Shown here: positions 22,800-31,588 of the stretch, piece by piece
How positions within the stretch are numbered: the stretch's first letter is position 1
Layout of the letters: each line of letters begins with the position of its first letter
Assembly: GCA_963819905.1 (NCBI GenBank)
Contig: CAWFXP010000007.1
Coordinates: 248,001 to 312,000, forward strand
Origin: CAWCQC01 sp963819905
GTDB taxonomy: Bacteria > Actinomycetota > Thermoleophilia > Gaiellales > Gaiellaceae
Length of the DNA: 64,000 nt
Direction: 5' to 3'
Position numbers and translations under genes: made by a program
The notes under the pieces: model-generated
Told to the model about the DNA's origin: nothing
Database searches by the model: none
The model's input: only the letters and a program-made list of their open reading frames with translations

Positions 22800-24143
22800 T
22801 CAGTGGGCTACTCGGTAGAGGCGCCAGGGCCCGGGCACGCCTTTGAGCTCGTGTTCGCCGGCGTCTTGGAATGTGAGGCCGGATCCTGCGACGAGGTCTT
22901 TGACGGTGCTGGAGACGAGCACTTCGTCGGGGCCGGCGAGCGCAGCGACGCGCGCGCCGATGTGGACGGCGATGCCGCCGACGTTGTTGCCGAGCAGTTC
23001 GATTTCGCCGGTGTGGCAGCCGGCCCGGATAGAGAGACCAAGGTCGCGAACGGACCCTCCGATCGATTGGGCGCAGCGGACGGCCCGGGCGGGCCCGTCG
23101 AAGGTGGCGAGGAATCCGTCTCCCGCTGTGTCGATCTCGCGGCCGCGGAATGTGGACAGGCTTGAGCGCACGTATTCGTTGTGGGTGTTGAGAAGCTCGA
23201 GCCAGCGGGCGTCGCTGAGCTGAGCGGCTTTCTCGGTCGAGCCGACGATGTCGGTGAAGAGGACGGTCGCGAGTACGCGGTCGAAGCCGGCAACGGGTCG
23301 AACACCGGTCAGGAACTCCTCGATCTCGTCGAGGATCGCGTCGGCGTCGCCGGCGTAGGGGTCGGAGTCGGCCCCGGGCAACTCGACGAACTTCGCTCCC
23401 TCTATCTGTTCTGCCAGCCGCCGTGCCCCCTCGACGTCCTCATTGACATCGTCGCTACGGTGCACGACGAGCGTGGGGACGTGGATCGAGGTGAGGACGT
23501 GGCGCACGTCGGTCTCGCTTAGCAGTCGCTCCAGGGCGACTGCCGTGCTCGTGTTGGCTGCGAAGCGAAAGTAGGAGATGGCCTGGCGGACATGGGTCTC
23601 GTCCTGAAGCAGGCTGGGCGCGCTCCAGGCGAGCAGCTCACGGAAGTAGCCCTCAGTGCCCCAGCCCTTTGCGAGCCCGTCAAGATACTCATCCCATTGC
23701 TCCCTGCTCCACTGCCACGGATAGTCGGGTTTGCGGATCCCGCACGCCGTGCCACCGTAGATCACTAGCGCCGAGGTGCGCTCCGGATATGTGGCCGCGA
23801 ACAGCAGCGCCTGCAACGATCCGTCCAGGAATCCGAAGACCGCGGCGCGTTGGAGCCCCGAGTCGTCCATCACGGCGACAAGATCCTCGACAAGCACTTC
23901 CAGCGGCGGCAGGTCGTCCGGTGAAAGGCGGTCAGAGAGTCCCGTCCCCCGCCGATCGACCTCCGTAACCCGCGCGAAGGAGCCCAGGCGACGATAGAAG
24001 GCCGCCGCCGGCCTGAACGTCCACTGATACTCCAGGTTGGACACGAACCCTGGGATGCACAGCATGTCGACGTCGCCCTCGCCGAACACCTGGTAGGCAA
24101 TCGAGACACCTTCCCGCCGGACATAGCGAATATCCGGGATCAC
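22800..24143 (-). CDS. Alpha/beta-hydrolase-like domain fused to class III nucleotide cyclase
   Basis: 447 residues. Residues about 1-280 form an alpha/beta-hydrolase fold (VSIAYQVFGEGDVDMLCIPG, EVDRRGTGLSDRL, a late VPTLVVHRSDD). At the nucleophile elbow the expected G-x-S-x-G is GFLDGS, so the serine is missing and the domain is probably a ligand sensor. Residues about 290-447 are a class III cyclase: VLFTDIVGSTEKA, GREIDTAGDGFLATF and GGIAVHIGARVAAL, with the metal-binding aspartates present. It probably makes cAMP in response to a small molecule. Start ATG 24143. Confidence 0.88.
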   Translation of the reverse strand: MIPDIRYVRREGVSIAYQVFGEGDVDMLCIPGFVSNLEYQWTFRPAAAFYRRLGSFARVTEVDRRGTGLSDRLSPDDLPPLEVLVEDLVAVMDDSGLQRAAVFGFLDGSLQALLFAATYPERTSALVIYGGTACGIRKPDYPWQWSREQWDEYLDGLAKGWGTEGYFRELLAWSAPSLLQDETHVRQAISYFRFAANTSTAVALERLLSETDVRHVLTSIHVPTLVVHRSDDVNEDVEGARRLAEQIEGAKFVELPGADSDPYAGDADAILDEIEEFLTGVRPVAGFDRVLATVLFTDIVGSTEKAAQLSDARWLELLNTHNEYVRSSLSTFRGREIDTAGDGFLATFDGPARAVRCAQSIGGSVRDLGLSIRAGCHTGEIELLGNNVGGIAVHIGARVAALAGPDEVLVSSTVKDLVAGSGLTFQDAGEHELKGVPGPWRLYRVAH

Positions 24144-24336
24144 GCGAAGGACACTACCCCGACAGCCCCCTTCGAACCATCACCCCCCCTCCGCATCGGA
24201 GCCGTGCGCCGCGCCGGCGCAGGCACTCTCACTCTCACGCGCCTACACACGCGGGAATTTCACGGTCGTCAGCCTCCTGTGCGACCATTCGCTGAGCATG
24301 GAGTTCGCTGAGAACAGCGCCGATGCAGCGCCTTCG

Positions 24337-24547
24337 CGGGTGGTCGGTCGGCCGTTCGCGCCGGGCGTGTCGGGGAACCCGGCGGTCGCCCGAAGGGGCT
24401 TGCACGCTATGTGCGCGAGCTGGTGGGCGACGACGGCCGCCGGGTCGCGACTTCATGCTCGCTGTGCTCCAGGGCGAACGCAAACGCACGGAGGTTCGCA
24501 TGGAGGCGGCCCGCTGGCTGGCCGATCGTGCCTTCGGCCGCTCGCAC
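24337..24547 (+). pseudogene. Remnant of DUF5681-type (phage terminase small-subunit-like) gene
   Basis: Reading across three frames gives RPFAPGVSGNP-(G)RPKGLARYVRELVGDDG, then FMLAVLQGERKRTEVRMEAA-RWLADRAFGRS, the pattern of DUF5681 proteins found in phage and integrative elements. Two single-base losses (at about 24381 in AACCCGGC and at about 24449 in GTCGCGACTTC) break it. It joins directly to the next fragment. Confidence 0.65.
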
Positions 24548-24549
24548 GC

Positions 24550-24801
24550 TTCGCCGACCAAGGGTTCCGCTCCCTCACGAAGAGCTGGCTCAACCTCTCG
24601 ATGAACCCGTCGACCGGGAGCGGCGGAACCTGCTACGGCGACTCGGGCGGGCCTCACTTCCTGGGCAGCACGAACCTCGTGGTCTCGATCACGGTCACGG
24701 GCGATCGCTTCTGCCGGTCCTCGGATGTCACCTATCGGACCGACACCGCTTCGGCGCGGGCTTTCCTCGAGACTTCGTCGACCTGCCCTAGCGACCAATA
24801 G
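24550..24801 (+). pseudogene. C-terminal remnant of a secreted trypsin-like (S1) protease
   Basis: The frame encodes SLTKSWLNLSMNPSTG, then GTCYGDSGGPHFLG (the serine nucleophile motif GDSGGP) and DVTYRTDTASARAFLE, the last third of an S1 protease. The His and Asp parts and the signal peptide are absent; the 5' side is DUF5681 sequence. It is therefore a fragment that cannot be active. A terminator-like hairpin with a T run follows at 24856. Confidence 0.8.
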
Positions 24802-24855
24802 CGGACGAGGGGAGACGGCGGCCGACCGCCTCTTCCCTCCTCGCCCAACCGGCGG

Positions 24856-24873
24856 AGCGGAAGCCGCTTTTTT
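24856..24873 (+). terminator. Short intrinsic terminator after protease remnant
   Basis: AGCGG (24856-24860), loop AAG, CCGCT (24864-24868), followed by a six-T run ending at 24873. The stem is only 5 bases but the T run is unusual in this GC-rich region. Confidence 0.5.
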
Positions 24874-25065
24874 GGCGGCCACTAACCTCTGTCTGCGCTA
24901 GGCGAGGACTGTCGACAGGCGTAGGCTCGTGAAGCCCCGGACCCGCGCGCACGGGACAGCGCGGGCCGGGGCATCAGCATCGACACCGGTCGGTCACAGG
25001 CACGAGACCCATCGTGTTCACCGCAGACGAGAGACTCAGCGCACCGACCCGGACGAGGTTCCCCG

Positions 25066-25308
25066 ATGAACGGCTTTGACGAGGGCCATCCTTCGTGGTG
25101 GCTCAACCTCGAGGCGCACCCGGATGCCGTGGTTCGATTGGCGCACCGGCAGCCGCGCCCGGTTCATGCCCGCCGTTCCGCGGGGGAGGAGCGTGATCGG
25201 CTGTGGCAGCGCTGGGTCGCGGTTGATCCGAAGCTCGACGCGCTTGCCGGCCGGCGCTCGACCGAGACGCCCGTGATCGTCCTCGAACCGCGCGACGGGG
25301 ACGCTTGA
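25066..25308 (+). pseudogene. C-terminal fragment of F420-dependent (Ddn-like, DUF385) oxidoreductase
   Basis: 80 residues: HPSWWLNLEAHPDAVVRLAH, RPVHARRSAGEERDRLWQRW and STETPVIVLEPRDG match the last half of the deazaflavin-dependent nitroreductase-like family, which is usually about 140 residues. The F420-binding N-terminal part is not found upstream, so this is a truncated copy. An ATG exists, but function is unlikely. Confidence 0.7.
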
Positions 25309-25592
25309 CACCAGGCGATGACGCCGCTCTGCCTGACGGTTCCCGCTCCCGGCTGACGTAAACACCTGGGCTGCGCTAGCGTGTCAGTCGCCGGGACAAC
25401 GGCCCGTCCGGACGCGAGCCCCCTCGCGCGGACCTGCGGCCCACCCTCGGTTGTCACCCTGGAGAAGGGGCCGTCGTCCCTGCGGCACCGGCGGCCCCTC
25501 TCTTCTGACCCTAGGGGCGCCGAAGCGACGAACCCACGTAACCAGGACGCCACAGTGGCGCAAGCAGATGCTGAGGGTCAGTATTCGGCTCT

Positions 25593-25655
25593 GTGAGTGT
25601 TTCCGTTGAGCTGCGGCAGTTGCGTTATTTCGTCGCGGTGGCGGAGGAGCTGCAT
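25593..25655 (+). pseudogene. N-terminal stub of a LysR-type regulator
   Basis: The 21 residues MSVSVELRQLRYFVAVAEEL-H are the invariant start of the LysR winged helix, which normally continues FGRAAERL. Here the frame runs straight into transposase-like sequence after the histidine. It is a gene cut off by an insertion or deletion. Confidence 0.75.
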
Positions 25656-25659
25656 GGGC

Positions 25660-26105
25660 GCTCGAAGACCACGACCATGCGATCGATCGGCTGCATGCTC
25701 TGGCTGTCGAGTTGGGAGCGCAGCCAGCCCGGCGCTTCAGGATCGCTGCGCGAGGGGCTGGCCGAGTCGCTCACAGTCGCACACCTGGGCATCACAGGCT
25801 CGTTGAGGTGCACGCTCGCATCGACGAACCCGTGTGAGTCGATGATCGAGTGCGTCCAGCGCACTAGCCGCAACGTCAAGCGCTGGCAATCGGGCGAGAT
25901 GGCGCTCAGATGGACGGCGGCCGGGATGCTCGAGGCCGAGCGGCAGTTCCGCAGGATCATCGGTTACCGCGACCTCGCCAAGCTCGCCGTGGCGATCGAA
26001 CGAGACGTCGCTCACACCACTCCAGTCGGGTTCCCAGCCGAGGAGGCCGCCGCGGCCCAGAGGCGGGCACCGGTGGTTCCTTTCGCTCCGGTCGAGGCGG
26101 TCTGA
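25660..26105 (+). pseudogene. C-terminal remnant of an IS256/Mutator-type transposase
   Basis: Reading with one frame change at about 25712 (an extra G in TTGGGAG) gives RLHALAVELERSQPGASGSL, REGLAESLTVAHLGITGSL, ASTNPCESMIECVQRTSRNV and MALRWTAAGMLEAERQFRRI, the C-terminal region of actinobacterial IS256-family transposases. The catalytic N-terminal two thirds and the terminal inverted repeats are not seen. Assignment is from memory of the family. Confidence 0.65.
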
Positions 26106-26168
26106 GTGACGCTTCGGCGGGTCGTAGCCGTGGTTGTTCTGGTTTCGGCTGCGTTCTAGTCTGCTGCC

Positions 26169-29096
26169 GTGCTGGTCTGTACGAGCTGCGGTCATGAGAA
26201 CAGCGACGCCGCCAGGTTCTGCGAGGCGTGTGCGGTCCTGCTCGGTGCTCGGTCGGGCGAGCGCCGGAAGGTGGTGACGGTGCTGTTCTGCGACGTGGTC
26301 GGTTCGACGGCGCTGGGGGAGTCGACAGACCCGGAGGCGCTGCGGGCGCTGTTGGCCCGCTATTTCAAGCGGATGAGGGGGGTGGTCGAGAAGCACGGCG
26401 GCTCGGTGGAGAAGTTCATCGGCGACGCGGTGATGGCCGTCTTCGGCGTCCCCGCCGCGCACGAAGACGACGCGCTGCGCGCCTGCCGCGCCGCAAGCGA
26501 GATGCGCGACGCTTTCGGCGAGCTCGGAGTCGAGGGTCGGATCGGCGTCAACACCGGCGAGGTGATCACCGGCACCGAGGAACGGCTCGCGACCGGCGAC
26601 GCGGTCAACGTCGCCGCCCGCCTCCAGCAGGCGGCCCAACCCGACGAGGTGCTGATCGGGGAGGAGACGCTCAAGCTCGTCCGGGGTGCGGTCGAGACCG
26701 ACCCGGTCGAGCCTCTCGAGCTGAAGGGGAAGTCGCACGCCGTACCGGCCCACAGGTTGGTGGCCGTGCTCGACGCGCCCGAGCGCAGCCATGGCTCGGT
26801 CTTCGTCGGCCGCGAGGCGGAAATCGCCCAGATCCGCGAGGCCTGGGAGCGCGCACAGGCCGAGCAGCGCTGCGAGCTGGTCACCGTCGTCGGCGATCCG
26901 GGGATCGGGAAATCGCGCCTCGTCGCGGAGGCGGTCGCTGAGATCAGCGCCCGCAGCGTCCGGAGCCGCTGCCTCCCCTACGGCGAGGGGATCACCTTCT
27001 GGCCCGTCGTCGAAGTGCTGAAGCAGCTCGACGCTCTCCCGTCTGATCCTGGGGCTGCGGCCGCGATCCGCTCCGTGCTCGGAGAGACGGACGAGGGGAC
27101 GAACGCGGAGGAGATCGCCTGGGCGTTTCGCAAGCTACTCGAGGAGCAATCGCCGCTCGTCGTCGTGTTCGACGACATCCAGTGGGGCGACGAGACCTTC
27201 CTCGACCTGGTCGAGGGCGTGGCGCTGCTCTCCGCCGGAGCGCCGATCCTGCTCGTTTGCCTCGCCCGCGCCGAGCTCCTCTCCCGACGAAGCGAGTGGT
27301 CGGTCACCCTCAGGCTGGAGCCGTTGCCGGAGCAGGCCGTTGAGGAGCTCATCGGCGATGCCCCGGCCGCGCTGCGAAATCGGATCGCCGTCGCGGCCGG
27401 CGGCAACCCGCTCTTCGTTACCCAGATGCTCGCCATGGCCGAGGAGGACTCCGAGGTCGACGTCCCTCCGACGCTGCGCGCACTGCTGGCCGCCCGTCTC
27501 GACCAGCTCGACGCTCCGGAGCGGTACGTGCTCGAGCGCGGCGCGGTCGAAGGAGAGATCTTCCACCGCAGCGCCGTACAGGCACTCGCCCCCGACGAGC
27601 CGCAGGTGACGCCCAGGCTGGCAGCGCTCGTCCGCAGACAGCTGATCCGTCCCGACCAGGCTCAGCTTCCGGGCGAGGACGGCTTCCGCTTCCGTCACCT
27701 GCTGATCCGAGACGCGGCCTACGACGCGCTTTCGAAGGCGACGCGGGCGGAGCTGCATGAGCGGTTCGCGGACTGGCTCGAGCAGCGCGGCGCGGATCTC
27801 GTCGAGCTGGACGAGATTCTGGGCCACCACTTCGAGCAGGCAGCGCGCTACAAGTCCGAGCTCGAGCAAGCTGATACCGCGCTCGCCGAACGAGCCGCCC
27901 AACGCCTCGCGGCCGCAGGTCGCCGAGCGCTAGGCCGCGGCGACGACCGCGCCGCGGCATCGCTGCTCGAGCGCGCGCTCACGCTCACCCGGCCGCTCAA
28001 GTCCGACGTGCACGTCGAGGTCGATCTGGCGCAAGCGGTCAGATCCGACCCGCGTCGGGCCACACGGATCGCTGACGACGCTGCCGAACGAGCGGCGGCC
28101 ACCGGCGATCGCGAAGGGGAGGCGCTCGCACGCGTCGTCTCTGCCAGGTTTCGCCTGGAGTACGAGGACACGGTGGACGAGCTCGACGCGCTCGCGCGCG
28201 AGGCACTGCCCCTCCTCGAGCAGGCGAACGACCACGCCGGCCTCGCTCACGTCTGGAACGCGTTCAGCGAGGCCGCCAAATTCCGAGGACACTGGGGAGA
28301 GCACGGCCAAGCTCTCGAGCGGGCTTTGCACCATGCGCGGCTCGCCGGCTGGCAGACGGCGCACCCGTTCGACCTCGTGAAGGCATACATCTTGGGTCCC
28401 GAGCCTGCAGACGAGCTGCTGGGCACACTCGACCGGCTGATGCCGGAGCTGTCTCATCCTCTTCGTCTGCTCGTCCGCGCGCGGCTGCTGGCGATGCTCG
28501 ACCGACGAAACGAGGCCTGGCCGGCTGCGCTAGAGGCGAGCGAGCGCCTGCTCGAGCTGACCGGCGACGACGGCGGCGAGGCGGAACTTGGCCAGGCCGC
28601 CGCCGTCACCGGCGACCACGAGACTGCGGCCCGCTACCTGCGCGTCTTCTGCAACAGGCTCGAGAGGCTGCACCTCCTCAACAACCTCTCGTCGTATGCG
28701 CCGATGCTCGGTCGCTCGCTCTGCGCGCTCGGCCGCTATGACGAGGCGGAGCCGCTGGCCGAGCAGGGCCGCGACCTTGGGCACGACGAGGATCTGTTGA
28801 CGCAGGCACTGTGGCGCCAGGTGCAGGCGCGCGTTCTCTCCCAGCGCGGTGCTCATGCCGACGCTGTACGACTTGCACGCGAGGCAGTCGAGTACACGAA
28901 GCGGTCCGACGGACTGAACTTGCAAGGCGACGCGCTTTGCGACCTCGCCGAGGTTCTCGCCGCCGCCGGCCGCGGCAACGAGGCAGCCGCCACGCTCGAG
29001 CAAGCACTCGACCGCTACGAGCGGAAGAAGAACCTCGCCCAAGCCGCCCAGGCACGCGACCGGCTCGCCGAGCTCCGGGACGCAGCGCCGCGCTGA
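26169..29096 (+). CDS. Zinc-ribbon nucleotide cyclase fused to AAA ATPase and TPR-like domain
   Basis: A large signalling protein of 975 residues. Order: zinc ribbon CTSCGHENSDAARFCEAC (4-21), class III cyclase (VTVLFCDVVGSTALG at about 37, VEKFIGDAVMAVFG, AVNVAARLQQAA), AAA/STAND-type ATPase (FVGREAEIAQI, Walker A VVGDPGIGKSRL at about 240, Walker B VVVFDDIQWGD at about 325), then about 450 residues of helical repeats resembling TPR. Such proteins act as ATP-driven sensors coupled to cyclic nucleotide output. GTG start at 26169. It is the largest intact gene of the island and has no obvious frame damage. Confidence 0.92.
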   Translation: MLVCTSCGHENSDAARFCEACAVLLGARSGERRKVVTVLFCDVVGSTALGESTDPEALRALLARYFKRMRGVVEKHGGSVEKFIGDAVMAVFGVPAAHEDDALRACRAASEMRDAFGELGVEGRIGVNTGEVITGTEERLATGDAVNVAARLQQAAQPDEVLIGEETLKLVRGAVETDPVEPLELKGKSHAVPAHRLVAVLDAPERSHGSVFVGREAEIAQIREAWERAQAEQRCELVTVVGDPGIGKSRLVAEAVAEISARSVRSRCLPYGEGITFWPVVEVLKQLDALPSDPGAAAAIRSVLGETDEGTNAEEIAWAFRKLLEEQSPLVVVFDDIQWGDETFLDLVEGVALLSAGAPILLVCLARAELLSRRSEWSVTLRLEPLPEQAVEELIGDAPAALRNRIAVAAGGNPLFVTQMLAMAEEDSEVDVPPTLRALLAARLDQLDAPERYVLERGAVEGEIFHRSAVQALAPDEPQVTPRLAALVRRQLIRPDQAQLPGEDGFRFRHLLIRDAAYDALSKATRAELHERFADWLEQRGADLVELDEILGHHFEQAARYKSELEQADTALAERAAQRLAAAGRRALGRGDDRAAASLLERALTLTRPLKSDVHVEVDLAQAVRSDPRRATRIADDAAERAAATGDREGEALARVVSARFRLEYEDTVDELDALAREALPLLEQANDHAGLAHVWNAFSEAAKFRGHWGEHGQALERALHHARLAGWQTAHPFDLVKAYILGPEPADELLGTLDRLMPELSHPLRLLVRARLLAMLDRRNEAWPAALEASERLLELTGDDGGEAELGQAAAVTGDHETAARYLRVFCNRLERLHLLNNLSSYAPMLGRSLCALGRYDEAEPLAEQGRDLGHDEDLLTQALWRQVQARVLSQRGAHADAVRLAREAVEYTKRSDGLNLQGDALCDLAEVLAAAGRGNEAAATLEQALDRYERKKNLAQAAQARDRLAELRDAAPR

Positions 29097-29395
29097 ACGT
29101 TCCCCGTCGCACCCCTACGCTGATGCAAGCTCGCGCTCGTGATCGAGCGCGGCCCCGCACGCACGAACACCCCGCCCCCCGATCCAGGAGGCCGCTATCC
29201 TCGTCGCCGTCTGACCAGCAACACCGGGACCGCCGTCACGAAGATCCACGACGAGCGGGACATCCTCGTTCTGTGCTCGAGCCCGGCTATGTCGAGCCGT
29301 GATGCTGAAGCGGCTGCTGAGCTGACGAGGATTTCGCCGGCGGCGGCGCATGATGCGAGGCGGGCGGTCGTACGTCCTGGTCGAGCTTCGCCTCG
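29097..29395. other. Non-coding spacer
   Basis: About 300 bases between the cyclase-ATPase and the integrase remnant. I see no gene, repeat or clear promoter. Confidence 0.4.
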
Positions 29396-29760
29396 ACAGC
29401 CAGGACGGTTACGTCTTTGGGGAACACGGCCGGCCCGTCGACCACCGTGTACGACCGGTTACGGCGCGCATGGCGGCGGCCGGGCTCGCCCCGATCGGCC
29501 TGCACGAGTGCCGCCACACGTTCGCGTCAATCCTGATCGCGGCCGGTGTGAACGCCCTGCGCGGTCACCGCCTACATGGGGCACTCGTCGATCGCGGTCA
29601 CGTACGACCTGTACGGGCACCTGATGCCCGGCTCAGAGGACGAGGCGCGGGATCTCGTCGACGCCTACCTCGAACGGGCGAACACGACGGCGCGGCTCCC
29701 TGTTCTCGAAGACGCGTGGGTCCTGCGGGAGAGGGCCAAGCGGGGTCAGGAACGCCGCCC
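29396..29760 (+). pseudogene. Tyrosine recombinase C-terminal remnant (frameshifted)
   Basis: VFGEHGRPVDHRV, then AAAGLAPIGLHECRHTFASI (the H-x-x-R box) in one frame; from about 29570 the next frame gives YMGHSSIAVTYDLYGHLMPG (second catalytic H and the tyrosine region) and SEDEARDLVDAYLERANTTA. One extra base in GCCCTGCGCGGTCACC at about 29556-29566 separates them. It is highly similar to the integrase at 35.8-36.1 kb. The N-terminal and arm-binding domains are absent. Confidence 0.8.
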
Positions 29761-29966
29761 TTATCGCCGCGATGTTCGGCGCCGCGCTACGGGTCAGCGA
29801 GACGCTCGCCCTACGACCGTCCGACCTCGACCTAGAGCGCGGCATGGTCCGTGTCCGCCACGGGAAGGGAGACCGGGCGCGCACCGTTGCGATCGACTCA
29901 ACCGCGCAGGCATACGTCGAGACCGAGCTCGCCGCCGCGGTCCGCGACCAAGGACGCCTCGCGTAG
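29757..29966 (+). pseudogene. Core-domain fragment of a second tyrosine recombinase
   Basis: IAAMFGAALRVSETLALRPS (first catalytic Arg in ALRVSE) and DLDLERGMVRVRHGKGDRAR are the start of the catalytic domain of XerC/phage-type integrases. The H-x-x-R and Tyr parts do not follow. Because its order is reversed relative to the preceding C-terminal piece, the two come from different genes or from a rearranged one. Confidence 0.7.
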
Positions 29967-31224
29967 ACGGCGCCCGAGAGACCCCCGCCAGCAGGTGTAG
30001 TTTGAGAGGGTTGTCCATCGGGCTCTGGAGGCTGGGAGCTGCAGGACAGCTCCAGGAGGGATCCGGAGAGGCTTCAGGAACGCGAGGACCGCCGGAGCCG
30101 TGTGGGGTGATCAGGGTGAGGGAGGAGGGAGGACGCTCGCGCGGGCTGCTGAGGCGCGGCGTGAGTGGCGCACGATCTCGAAGTGGTGTGGCGACCGCGA
30201 GGGGAGCAGGGGCGTTCGACGGTGCCGCCGGCCGTCGCGACGGACGAGGAGCGGTGGCGGGACGCGGCGCGCGGCGACGCGAGAGCGGCGCGAGACGGAG
30301 GGCTCGAGCCGCTCCGACCGTCTCGACGCCCACTGCAGCGGGCTGGGCGCTGTCACGTGGAGCGCCGAGCCTGCGACCGTTACGAGAAACAGCGGCCGGG
30401 CGAGCCGACACGTCGACGCAGAAGCCGGCAAGATCGGCCGCCGGGTCATCGTGTCAAGGCCGAGGCGAGAGCGCGCGGGATCGGCGGGGACGCGCACGTC
30501 GCGATCGATGACGCACCCTTCGACGTCGAGGCGCTCAGCGACGAGAAGGCGGCGACAGCGGGAGCTTCTGCGACGCCGTCGCCACTTCGACGCACGGGAT
30601 CGAGGTCGAGCGGGATGACGAAACGGGCCGCTACGATCGATCGTGCACGGCCGCCGCCGAGCGCCGGCCAAGACGACACGCTACGGCGCGACAACGGCAG
30701 GCCGAGCGTCACGACTGCGGGCTGGGTACGGGGACACGCAACAGCGACGAACGAAGCGCGCTCGACGGGGCGATAAACCGCCGAGACCACGGAGCCAACG
30801 CGACGGAACGACAGGAGGAAAAGGGGACCTAGGCCACAAGAGGAGTAGGGGAGTAGACCGAGGCGTAGGGGAGGAGACGTACCCCTTTTCGCCTGAGCCT
30901 GAGCCGGGGCGTGTTCTGTGACGGGCGGAGGGCAAGCTCGAGCGACCCCCGGTCCCCCCTCCGAAAACGGTGGTGCCCGGGTCCCTCCCACCAGGGCAGT
31001 ACTGGCTCCGGGTGACGCAGGGCTCAGCATTCCCAAGCCGGCCCCCGGCCGGAGAGGTTCCCAGGCCGTCGATCTCGATAGAAACCCAACATGATGCTGT
31101 TGATATCGCTGCGGGCTGGACGACTTGCGATCTTCCGCGCCGCAGCCCTCCGCGGGAGTTCGCGGTTGCCGGGCGACGCGCGCGGCGGCTCGCTCTCCAG
31201 CCGCCGCGCGCGCGTCTAGAAAGA
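29967..31224. other. 1.26 kb without recognisable gene
   Basis: Frames are open on several strands but have Arg/Ser-biased translations without motifs. A purine-rich stretch (AAGAGGAGTAGGGGAGTAGA and following, about 30838-30880) is notable. A 13-base-stem hairpin is at 31178-31211. Otherwise nothing identified. Confidence 0.5.
31178..31211 (-). terminator. Strong GC hairpin below an orphan minus-strand frame
   Basis: GCGCGCGGCGGCT at 31178-31190 pairs perfectly with AGCCGCCGCGCGC at 31199-31211 around an 8-base loop. It lies 14 bases beyond the stop of the minus-strand fragment at 31225, the place for a transcription terminator. Confidence 0.5.
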
Positions 31225-31380
31225 CTAGAAGCCGACGAACCGGTGGTACGCGTAGAGCGTGTTCTCGCATTGGCCGTGGTTCATCGCCCAGTACTCCGGG
31301 AACGGCCAGGGAGGCGGCTCGAAGAAGAAGAACGGGTATGTGACCGTGTCCCGGCCTGCCTGAGCAGGAACGCAACGCTC
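31225..31380 (-). pseudogene. Orphan C-terminal coding fragment
   Basis: On the minus strand a frame ending at TAG (31225-31227) reads TVTYPFFFFEPPPWPFPEYW, then AMNHGQCENTLYAYHRFVGF. The aromatic, proline-rich composition is unlike chance translation of this GC-rich DNA, and the frame is followed by a strong hairpin. No in-frame start with a ribosome-binding site is seen; it may be the end of a lost or frameshifted gene. Family unknown. Confidence 0.3.
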
Positions 31381-31588
31381 ATCCCCGCGTGCCGAGCGCT
31401 CGGCAGGGTGGCGGATGGCGCATGCCTTCGGCCGCGGCGGCGGGAACGACCGCTCAACGGCAGCGGCCGCGGCGCTGAAACCCCGTTAGTTTGAAACGTT
31501 GCTTGATCGGGTAGTGTCTGTGACGCGAGTAGCCACCAGAAGACCGACGGCTAGTCGCGACTGCGGCCTCTACCCCTGGAGGAAAGCC

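Noticed and set aside
22399..22818. 139-codon plus-strand frame with TPCTFCKDWD
   Set aside because: The single C-x2-C is not supported by any further pattern, and the start lacks a ribosome-binding site. It overlaps the cyclase 3' end.
29967..31224. Search for a hidden defence or toxin-antitoxin gene pair in the 1.26 kb gap
   Set aside because: No frame on either strand shows recognisable motifs, paired small genes or ribosome-binding sites.
30446..31375. 309-codon minus-strand frame in the island
   Set aside because: Low-complexity Arg/Ser/Pro translation, no motif, no ribosome-binding site. A different minus frame ending at 31225 is more protein-like.
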